NCBI GenBank assembly: GCA_003990745.1 | Contig: RBNI01003317.1 | Coordinates: forward strand, 1-16,141 | Reading direction: 5' to 3' | Origin: Jimgerdemannia flammicorona | Lineage: Eukaryota; Mucoromycota; Endogonomycetes; Endogonales; Endogonaceae | Length of the DNA stretch: 16,141 bases | Shown: in pieces, positions 1 through 8,481 of the stretch | Position numbering within the stretch: position 1 is the stretch's first letter | Layout: each line of letters begins with the position of its first letter | The notes under the pieces: generated by a model | What the model saw: only the letters and a program-made list of their open reading frames with translations | What the model was told of the DNA's origin: nothing | The model's database searches: none | Made by a program: the position numbers and the translations under genes

Positions 1-208
1 CTCTATCTTTCTAGAACATCACTATCTCCACAGTGACCTCAATTCTCTCTCTACTCTGTTTACAAATTTTCTCCACTAGTCACTTATAGATTCCCTCTCT
101 AGATCTCCACTCCTTCTATTAGCTATTTAAAAGATCTATCATCAACTACTCTTACCTGATAACCTGCAATCTAAGAACCAACTACTACTCATTCTCAAAC
201 ATATATAG

Positions 209-424
209 CTAATATCCTACAAGCCTAACCCAAATAGTGAGTGCCCACCCAATAGTTAACCACTCATCCCCCACCCCTCCCACTAGCCTCCTCTGAAGAT
301 CACTCCACCTTCCCCCCAATATAAGCTCTGGTGGGCAGACCTCCAAGAAACTCTCAATTGCTCTCCAAAAGTCTTCTATCATCTCACACTCCTTCAACAA
401 CCAATACTCAGAAGTCTGTACCAC
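209..424 (-). pseudogene. LINE ORF2 C-terminal fragment
   Basis: The minus-strand reading here contains a segment running KECEMIEDFWRAIESFLEV. Its cysteine followed by a hydrophobic-x-x-FW helix resembles the zinc-finger-like region that follows the reverse transcriptase in many LINEs, where a Cys/His motif precedes a Trp-containing helix. It lies about 1 kb downstream of the RT motifs in the same element and strand, which suits that position. It is only 71 codons long and is not an independent gene. No intact zinc-binding set of Cys/His residues is visible. Confidence 0.45.
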
Positions 425-1379
425 TCTACTCTTCTATTTAATATTGAGATACTTCTCACACTCCAACACTCTCCCATCTATCAAATATCCTGACTGATAG
501 TTCAACATTATATTTTACTATAAAAGGCTCTACTATACTACCTAAAACTTATGAGGGAGCCACCATGCCATCTGCTTGCTCTATATCCAAACTTCATTCT
601 AGTCTCACTTCTTACTAATCCTCACTCTTTACTATGCCTCTGGCCACAGATCTTATCTATAATACTATAGATACTCTATACTATCCTTTAAGCTAAAGTC
701 ATCCACTGGTACACCTTCTAATAGAAGGTGATCCCACCTCAATATCTGAGGTCTCCAGTCCTCCTCTTTCTTATTAATCTGCCATCTGATATCAATTTGA
801 TATATACTATCAACCACTCCTCACCAGAATCTCTTAAAGTATATTTTCTGACTCCCCTCCAGTACCACTGAGAGAAAGCAGATCACTAGATATACCACAG
901 GGAGAGAATCACATCTCCCACAGTCTCTGCATTAGGAATACTCACTCATGGCCCCTCAACTTGCTAGCTCACTTCAACCACTATACTCTTAAGTAATATA
1001 GATACTTGGTAAAGTCCACCAGCCCTAGCCTCTCCCCAGTCTATCAATAATATATATTACCATCTCTCAGTCAATCTGACTCCTCCATCCTGCCAAAATC
1101 CAGGGCCTAGCCATCTTCAATAGCCTTTTAATTACTTAAGCCAGAAAATCCAAGTAGTATCTCAGAAACCACAATTTGGATAGCTAGTATATATTCAGCA
1201 CTATCACTCTTCCAGCTAGAGAGATATAATGACCACTCTACTCTAGAAGAGTATTTCTCCACTCAACTAACTGCTGATCCTATCATTCTTGAGACAATAG
1301 GAATCCATATACTGAAAAGTAGATTTCCAGATAACAGACTATCTCTCCTGCTGGAACAACTGCTCCAATCATATCTCTC

Positions 1380-2090
1380 CCTACTATTTCTCCCCTTAAC
1401 ACCAGAGTCTTACACTTGTATCAGTTCAACTTGGCACTAGAGCACCCCTCATACTATTCTACAGCCCTCTTCAGTGTAGCCACATCTTCTACAGAGCCCA
1501 GCTCTACCACCATATTATCAGCAAAGGCCTCTACCTTCTAATTCACTCTAAGAATATTTAACCCCCCCACCTTATATCAAATTCTGTCCAATAGAGGCTC
1601 CAGGGAGAGGGTATAAAGGATCAGTAATAGCAGATCTTCTTATAGCACTCTTCTGCTTAGGAGAAATGAAACTCTCCTATGCTTATTGATTAATATTGCT
1701 ATCTGACTCTCCTCCAATAGCCCAATTAATAATTGTCTGAACCTTAGGAGAACATTCATATACTTCAGCACTCCCACCAGCTACACTTGCTAGACCCTAT
1801 TATATACTTTCTCTGGTCTAGAAAAACTAGCTAACCATCTACCCCTATAGCTCATATTTCTTCAATAACTTCATACATCCACACTGTCTCATCTTGTATT
1901 AATCATCTACTAATAAAGCCCCTCTGTTCAGCCCCCAGCATCTGCTAAGCCACCCCATGCAGCCTAGCTATCAATATTTTCATAACTAGCTTACAATCTA
2001 TATCAAAAACAAAATTAGCCTCCAGTTATTTCACTCCTCCCATCTCTTCTTATTCTTATATAGTAGAGCTACCAGTTCTAGCTGCTGTCC
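1380..2090 (-). pseudogene. LINE reverse transcriptase domain, degraded
   Basis: On the minus strand the RT blocks appear in order but across several frames. Near 2010 an NNWRLILFL stretch matches the NWRPISLL block. Near 1910 AEQRGFIS matches the QAGF-type block. Near 1830 a FLDQRK stretch matches the DQEKAYDR catalytic block. At about 1665-1590 a VL-stop-EDLLLLILYTLSLEPLLDRI region matches the PQG-x-PLSP-LF block. At about 1540-1520 AFADNMVV matches the F/YADD active site, followed near 1440 by SAKLN. The second catalytic Asp reads Asn, several Pro and Ser read Leu, and a Gln reads as a stop; all fit C-to-T/G-to-A change. The domain is therefore inactive. The SAKLN block and its distance after FADN are typical of LINE rather than LTR enzymes. 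Confidence 0.85.
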
Positions 2091-2939
2091 CCCAATCCAC
2101 TCTCCTGATCCAATGACTTCTTTACACATTCATGTCATCTCCTTCAGAGCCAGCTCCACACCTGTCATCTTCTTCCAGAAATTCTATAGTAGGCTATTAT
2201 CTCTAGGGACTGTTCCACTTGTTGTTGTCAAAACCCTATACATTTCCCCACCTTGAACAGATATTCTCAGGTTCCCAAGACCCACTACCAGGTCTGGGTA
2301 CCAATTCTCCAGATGCTATTCAATGTTCAGGACATCTTCTCTACTCTCCGCCTTGCTCTACAAATGCCCCTACCTCAAACTCAACTGGTCTAAAATCCCT
2401 GAAGTTCTAACCACCATCTCTTCTGCCTCATCCAATACTCCCTCCCACCATTGTCTCACTCTCCTTGCCTGAAGATATTATGACAGGAACTTTATAAGTC
2501 ACTCACTCTCTTTGATATTCTGCCACTACAACTAGACAGCCATATTTTTTATCTGCAGATCTTTCTCCTATCTCAGCATCTCCTTCAGCTCCTCCATCTC
2601 AAGTCAGACCCACTGAACCCTCCAATCCCCCTCCTCTCTATTGTTCAGCAAGTCTGCTCAGGTCAACAACAACTTTTTTAATCTTTAAGAGATCCACCAT
2701 AATTAAATTATTCTCTCATTATCCCTCACCTTTCCTACCTCCCCCCAGAACCTTTGAACATCTGATTTCAAATACTGTCACTGGTCCCTGATCTCCAGCC
2801 CCCTCACCCTCCAGCTAAGAATTCTGAAACTTATATCTACTGCCCATACATCCTACAATGAGGGCTCTCCCAGCAATGGAGCATTTAGGCATCAATATCC
2901 AGACCCCTCCCCACTTCTCCCAAACCTCCTCCAATCTAG

Positions 2940-3623
2940 CAGACCCCAATGGTCAGACCATAGATACCAAATCATCTCCAGAGGACTCTAGACATCTTCA
3001 CCTCAATACTCTATAGTTAAGATCCAGTCAATCCTCTAGCCCAACCCTACTACTCAGTGAGTATAGACCTAATAGTCCCCTCACTCTAGTTATCTTATAT
3101 CTACCAGAGAGCTCAATCTTTCAATCTCTTCCCAGTCCTTGACACTCCCACTCCTTCCAGTCATCTCTCTTCCTCCATCAGTTCTGTCTAACTACCTATC
3201 TTATATTATGTATATTGAAGTCTCCACTCAAGCAGTCTCTGCCATCACTCTAGTATCTCAGAGTCCTCTTATCTATTCCATATGCTCTCTCCTATCTGCT
3301 GGGCAATAATAAGATCCAACAGTTAAGGAGCTCTAGCCTGGTCTCTACCATACCCCCCACTTCACTCTGCCCCCCTAATGTCTAATATCTCTAATATCAC
3401 CTTTGTCCTTCCTAACAAAAATGTCCACCTGGCTCTGCCAAGCAGCTGCTCTACTCCATTCTCTCATCTAGTCCAGCACATCTAAGTCCACATCATATTT
3501 AATATCCTCTAGTAAAAACAGATCTACATTCAGCCCCTTTAATCAGCAGAAAATATTCCTACATCTCATCACACCTTGTAACCCATTAGTATTCAAAGAT
3601 AGAATTCTAGTTGTACTGTCCAT
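2940..3623 (-). pseudogene. LINE apurinic-type endonuclease domain, degraded
   Basis: From a minus-strand ATG at 3623 the reading ILSLNTNGLQG is the N-terminal strand of exonuclease/endonuclease/phosphatase-fold LINE endonucleases (usual form LNxNGL). It is followed by a DLFLLEDIK stretch where the catalytic QE is expected; the Gln now reads Leu, and the Glu remains. At 2957-2949 the same strand reads SDHWGL, the C-terminal SDH motif carrying the catalytic Asp-His pair. Stops lie between the two. In life this domain nicks target DNA to prime reverse transcription. It sits directly upstream of the RT region, as expected for ORF2. Identification is firm; activity is excluded by the stops. Confidence 0.8.
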
Positions 3624-3639
3624 ATTGAATAATTATTAT

Positions 3640-5340
3640 GGAGGAATTTGTCTACTCTATAATTCCATACTCACTACATTATCAGTAATATCCAGATTCC
3701 TCTCTACCTCAAGCTCCTCAGTCTTCCCTTGCTGGGCATGTAGAGCTACCAAGTTCTCCTGATAGTCCTCACCATCCACAGCTTCTATATTAGACTGGTA
3801 CTTCTTACACACTATGCCAATCCATTCCTAGGGCCCTACAGATATATTGCATAATTATTTGCAATATCCAGAAGCTATTACCATCTACCTCATACTCCTC
3901 TGTCTCCAATAGCTCTGCTATCAGTTCATCCCAAAGCTTCCTCACTATCTCTTCACCTTACAGAATCTCCCCAGTGTCACTCACTAATCACATAGAAATC
4001 AATCTTGCCCAACTCATCAGCTACAATATTTGTCAGTGCCTTCTACAGCTATCTCTCCTTATCAATGGCCTCATTGACACTAAGAGCCACCTTCTGCCCC
4101 CCTACCCCCAGGCCTCTCTCAGCATTCATTCTTACTGACTCATCTCAGACTTCCTTCAGTATATCCTATAACTCATCAGATCCCTCTCTACCTGAGGGCA
4201 CATTATACTGGATTTGTACCTCCTCTACCATCATCTCATTCTCAGCTACTACACTCTGCCCAGAGCCTCTACCCTCCCTCAGGACTACTATAGCCACCCT
4301 CTTCTCTCTAGCCCAAATACTGGTCCATGATCCAACTCTTTTAGCAGTAGTCTCTTCTACTGCCTTCTTACCTAGCTTTGCCAACAACTCTTTCTGAAGC
4401 TGCCTCCCCTATGCCCTCTCGCAAGTCACCTGATCCAGATGTACTCTCTTGTCATTCACAATTTCTATCACCATCTTAGCCTTGAACTTCTTTCAAGTTA
4501 GCCATCTCCTCTCTACTACCTCAGCCAGATCTTCAAATGCCTCCAGCAAGTTCTCCTCCTCCTTTAGCATCTCCCTCATCCTTGAGACCTTACACTCTAC
4601 TAGTTCTCACTTAAGTACCACCAGCCAATCCCTTCCTTTCCCAGTATTCTCCTTGTCTACTAGTCTTACTCTAATATTTATATCTTTAGTTCTGAACTCT
4701 GTGCCCTCTCAGACCCTAAACCCAATATCTACTACCTTGTCATATTCCTTAATAACATCAAAAATCAACTCTCTGGCCACCTCCTTCTCCACTATAGGTA
4801 TGTTTGCTACTATTAGCTATATCACTCAGGAGTCTCAATATAGGTACTGAGCTATAGAAATTGCTATCCCTCCCACCACCACTCTCTTCTCCAATACTCT
4901 CAATATCAACTCCTCCTTTAAGAACTTCACCAACATTGCTTCTTTTATTTCCTAGACCAAAAGCCCCAGAACTATTTTAGCTATAACTGTTAAGCTCTAG
5001 AAGCACAATGTGATAGTAAATTCAGATACTGATTTCTTAAATAATAGTATTACCACTAGATCCATTATATCATCAGCCAGGTTCCCAGGTCTTAGGCCCC
5101 CTCTCTGCTCAGCCCCACCATCAACTATTATATCTAGATGTTTTTTTTTTAAAAATTAGCCATCTCTTCTCTATCAGCAGTCCTCCAGATCAACTGCCAC
5201 TACCACTATAAGCCCCTCTACTAGATCTTGCAGCCCCCTCCTTTCCCTTGCTCTTCTGCAGCCACTCCTTCAATTAAGTTGCTAGATGCTCCACCTTTGA
5301 CCTTTTTGTTAAAGCTCATTCTTCTAGACCCCTGTCAGTT
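3640..5340 (-). pseudogene. LINE ORF1-like region, degraded
   Basis: The minus strand upstream of the endonuclease reads as broken stretches of charged, A/G-rich coding-like sequence. Examples are the LLAKLGKKAVEE segment around 4387-4350 and the MVIEIVNDKRVHLDQVT segment around 4470-4420. Its size and place fit a LINE ORF1 (RNA-binding, Gag-like) product. I do not see a clear CCHC zinc knuckle, so the assignment rests on position. Plus-strand open frames here (4005-4397 and 4449-4850) are Ser/Thr/Leu-rich mirrors of the A/G-rich strand and are not believed to be genes. Confidence 0.4.
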
Positions 5341-5689
5341 AGACCCACCTTGACTATCTCATCCATCAGAGAGAGTGCCCAACAGGCTCTCCCCCAATCC
5401 ATGACTCCTCTCTATATACTGCCAGTTAAATATACTAGAGCCTCCCTTCCCAGCATATTTCTTAAAATACTCATTAGTCACTATGATATTAGTATCTTTT
5501 CTTTAAAAATAATACTAAAAGTATTGTCAGAAGTTTGTATAATCTAAATTGTACTAGAGAAAGGCCAGAAAGATGATCTCACTACAATTAGCAACATTAT
5601 CTCTAGTCTATTCAAAGAAGTTAAGAAGAAGTATACTAAGAATATTAATATATAAGAAATTACTAAACAAATTCTCAAAAAAGGTAGCA

Positions 5690-6343
5690 ACATTATGATG
5701 AAAGTCTATAGGAATATATCTATCCAAAACAGATATATATATCTTGACAATATAAGAATCTAAGTCTCTAATACTCTTATTTACTTATGAATCCTACAAG
5801 AACTATATAATATACTTATAGCTGAATATATGAGATTTGACAAGATATATCAGCATATTGCCCAAGACTTTTACTGACCCAAAATGATATCTAACATCAA
5901 GAATTATATCACATTCTACAATACCTACCAAAGATATAAATCTAGCAACTAGGTACTAGCTGGTATACTATAACTACTACTAATTCTCACCTGAAATTAA
6001 AACTATATCAGAATAGACTTTATTGTCCTGTTGCCAAAAACTAAAAAAAAAAGAGATGTGATTATTGTCTTCATTATTTGTCTCAGTAAGCAGGCCCACT
6101 TCATTATAACAACTACTACTATAACAGTACTAGAGACAGCACAGCTATTTATTAACAATATATTCTACCTTTATAGACTACTATCAGTAAGCATTTTAGA
6201 CTGAGATGCAAAATTCATAAACGACTTTTGGCAAGCATTCTTCAAGAGCTTAAAAGAATAACTAAAAATATCTCTAGCATACTATTAGTAAATAGAGGGC
6301 CAGATAGAAAGAATTAATCAAACTTTGAAACAAATATATAGTA
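5690..6343 (+). pseudogene. Ty3/gypsy integrase remnant
   Basis: A single plus-strand frame, interrupted by many stops but apparently without frameshifts, can be followed from LDNIRI (about 5747) to QTLKQIY (about 6343). It matches Ty3/gypsy integrase in order: the zinc-finger region; the FYWPKM block (Trp now a TGA stop, near 5876); a YQRYK block; RIDFIVLLPK carrying the first catalytic Asp; LSKQAHFI; LD-stop-DAKF carrying the second Asp; and EGQIERINQTL carrying the catalytic Glu. The catalytic D, D and E codons survive. The zinc ligands are lost: both Cys read Tyr, and the His positions read Tyr or Asn, which are G-to-A/C-to-T outcomes. Homology upstream (5560-5690) is weak. The decay is almost purely by point transitions. 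Confidence 0.85.
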
Positions 6344-6490
6344 TCTATTAGATAAGTCTTGAGGTAATTACTTCTCTTCCTGTCCAAATACTAGTAATAA
6401 CTAGTTCTCCTGTAGTAACAGAGATTGGTGTTGTATCAAATATTTTCAGTTTGACTGTGGGTTCTTGTGAGCTGAAAAGTTATGAAAATC
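6344..6490. other. Short linker between integrase remnant and PBS-like site
   Basis: No open frame or recognisable domain. If the adjacent LTR is real, this is the start of the internal region of that minus-strand element, cut short because integrase of opposite orientation follows within about 150 bases. Confidence 0.4.
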
Positions 6491-6510
6491 TTCCCAGTTG
6501 AGCCCCCAAA
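6491..6510 (-). other. Primer-binding-site-like motif beside the LTR
   Basis: Read on the minus strand, this begins immediately after the putative LTR end (…TTACA, base 6511) and runs TTTGGGGGCTCAACTGGGAA. The TGGGGGCTC core followed by GGGA resembles the tRNA-Pro-type primer-binding sites of retroelements, with differences that could be transitions. Its position a few bases inside an LTR end is what a PBS requires. The tRNA assignment is tentative. Confidence 0.4.
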
Positions 6511-7720
6511 TGTAATATGTCTGGCTCAATAGAGGCAAATTACAAGTTTGGGAGTGCTATGTAGTTTGGCTTTAGTCTTCAATTACTTTGTCAAAAAGTA
6601 ATAAAATGTTCTATAATTCCTGAGATCCTTGGTATTTAGTGGTATAATAGTCAAATCTGGATACAGTAGTTAATTTGTATATTGATTTCCTTATTGAGAT
6701 GACTCTTGGATATAGTGGCAATTTTATATAATAGTGGATAGTTTCTATATAATACCACAATCTCTGTATGATGATTTTGTTCCCAAAAGTATATAATTTC
6801 TGTATGATAATCTCTTGTATAGCATAAGTGGGTTTCTTATACTGGTCAGTCTGGCAATTTAATAGTTTCCTTATATAGTCTGGCAGATAATTCAGTTTGG
6901 TGTAGATTCTTCTGAATCAGCAGGCTCTTTAGGAATAGCAGATAACTTGATAACTTAGATAACTCAGATAGTGGATAATTTAGATAATTTGGATGTCTCA
7001 AGTAGTAGATAATTTGAATAATTTGGATGAATTGGGTGACAGATAATTCAGATAACTCAGATAGTGTGAATTCTTAATAAGTTATATTAAAGACTGGCTT
7101 CATTTGCATAGAGTTACATCAGATGGACTAGCTCTACTATAAAGTTGTATTAGATAGACTGACTTGTAATAAGATTCAGGCTCTCTAGAAATGGCAGTAA
7201 ATTCTTCTCTTTAACTGACAAAGTTATATCAATGACTACTTCATTTGTGTGAAATTATGTTGAGGGACTGGCTTTGTAAGGCAGACTTAAGGCTTATCTG
7301 ACAAGTAGACTTCTCTTAAAAACAGACTCATTCTCTATATAAGAAAGTAGACTGGAGTAGAAAGTAAGCTCACAATCTCTTAGTAGTGGCTTTAGAGTTC
7401 CTTCTCAAAGTGTGGTAGATAGACTTATCTTTTGCTTTTGAACTTTTCAGACTGAGTTTATTTACTCTTATCTCTGAGGTATTTTATATAAGTTGGTTGC
7501 TATCTGGTTGCTATGTGGCTAAGTTTATAATGCTATTTATAGCAGATATATAGAGTCTGTATGGCATATAGGATCTGTATGATAAATATACTCTTTCTGG
7601 TATCTCTGGCTAATTATACAAGTTGTTATGACAAAACAGTTCTGGGAGTCCTTGTATATATTTGACTATCTTTTTGTACTATATGCCCAGGACTGCCTAG
7701 TACATCCATTATAATATACA
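6511..7720 (-). repeat. Putative long terminal repeat (about 1.2 kb)
   Basis: The plus strand begins TGTAATATG at 6511 and a candidate end …ATAATATACA lies at 7720, giving TG…CA termini with imperfect terminal inverted repeats. The interval has no coding homology, is T/G-rich on the plus strand, unlike either neighbour, and contains short internal tandem repeats. The PBS-like motif just left of 6511 implies that transcription ran right to left. The matching second LTR is not in the window, so the boundaries, especially 7720, are uncertain. It could be a 5' LTR with a truncated internal region, inserted among older gypsy fragments. Confidence 0.5.
6941..7065. repeat. Degenerate GATAA(C/T)T tandem repeats inside the LTR
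   Basis: GATAACTTAGATAACTCAGATAG-like units recur irregularly, with motifs GATAACTCAGATAGTG near 6958 and again near 7050, and GATAATTTGGAT near 6978 and 7010. They look like a decayed minisatellite in the regulatory part of the LTR. The units also contain GATA cores; whether they bound a GATA factor is unknown. Confidence 0.55.
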
Positions 7721-7894
7721 GTTATTTTATAATATTGATAGCATAATTTCTGCTACTCATCACAATATATATTATTTAAACTTTACAATATCTTAGCTTT
7801 ATTTTTAATAAATGATAAATTTTATCTACTAAAATCTTATTAAAAGCAATATACTAGTATATATTAATAATGTTATTATATATTTAAATATCTT

Positions 7895-8205
7895 TGAGTA
7901 ATCTCTATTAGATCCATAAGAAGTCTTCAATGTTATATAAAACTCTAGACTCTACCTCAATACTAAAAAATACTTCTTTTCAAAATACCAAGTTGAATAT
8001 CTAAGATATGTGATCTCAGCTCAAGGAACCTATACTGACTCTTACAGTAGAGAAAGTCAAGAACTATCCAGCACTGACAACTCTAAAGAAGGCTCTATCC
8101 TTTCTCATGCTGGCTTCTTACTATTAGTAATTCATCTCAGGATTTGCAAACAAGGCTGCCTTGCTATAAAATGTATCCAAGAAGGACCAATCATTCTATT
8201 AGAAG
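7895..8205 (+). pseudogene. Ty3/gypsy reverse transcriptase C-terminal fragment
   Basis: A plus-strand frame gives NTKKYFFSKYQVEYLRYVISAQG, matching the gypsy segment in which a K-C-x-F stretch is followed by VEFLGYIIS-x-x-G. After a frame break near 8050 it gives VKNYPALTTLKKALSFLMLASYY-stop-stop-FISGFANKAALL, matching the block where a PTPTT-LKEVQSFLGF segment precedes YRRFI. A KKDQSF stretch follows near 8190, where the RNase H region would begin. In an intact element this segment lies upstream of integrase, yet here it lies downstream of the integrase remnant, so it belongs to a different copy or a rearranged one. It ends abruptly where the palindrome begins. Confidence 0.8.
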
Positions 8206-8356
8206 GAAGAACGAAGGCCGGGCGCGTGAAAAAAAAAGGAGTGGCCTTTGCGCCACTGCACCACCTGTACATTTTAACCCTGCACGCCGATCTTACGTAG
8301 TAGCCATGCATGCAGTCCTGATCGTCCTAGCACAAAGCGACATTCTGACCCAGTAT

Positions 8357-8366
8357 CATATAAAAG
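8357..8366 (+). promoter_or_regulatory. TATA box of the left NmrA-like gene
   Basis: CATATAAAAG lies about 120 bases before the start codon and is identical in the right copy at 14323-14314. It is followed by a CA-rich leader (repeated CAACAC/AACCAA) that is also conserved between the copies. Upstream, both promoters share CGATCTTACGTA and GCCATGCATGCAG; the latter contains an ATGCAT palindrome. Conservation of these blocks in both copies argues that they are functional or that the duplication included the whole promoter. Confidence 0.7.
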
Positions 8367-8481
8367 CCCCCATTACAACGTCTTTCCACAATATCTTCAC
8401 ACAACACAACAACCAAAAAACTCAAGCACACTTCCCTCCTCCCATAAAGAACCAAATCAACCAACCGATCCTCTATAAAAA

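Larger units (their letters stand above)
1..5340 (-). mobile_element. Decayed LINE (Tad1-like non-LTR retrotransposon), 3' end beyond window
   Basis: Read on the minus strand, this block has the order of a two-ORF LINE: an ORF1-like region (about 5340-3640), an apurinic-type endonuclease (about 3623-2940), a reverse transcriptase (about 2090-1380) and a C-terminal segment (about 424-209). Every part is full of stops and frame breaks. The plus strand is strikingly C/T-rich because the A/G-rich coding strand is the other one. CpG is almost absent (I see two, near 2348 and 4420). Many differences from the usual motifs are C-to-T or G-to-A, as expected after repeat-induced or methylation-driven mutation. 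Outer limits are estimates: the right edge is where the C-rich bias gives way to A/T-rich DNA and gypsy homology, and the left end runs off the window. Assignment to Tad1 rests on domain order and fungal context and is less sure than LINE itself. Confidence 0.75.

Noticed and set aside
4005..4850. Plus-strand frames of 130 and 133 codons, Ser/Thr/Leu-rich.
   Set aside because: They are the complement of the A/G-rich LINE ORF1 region and have no independent evidence.
6941..7065. A CRISPR-like array.
   Set aside because: Units are short, irregular and without spacers of even length; the context is a eukaryotic retroelement.
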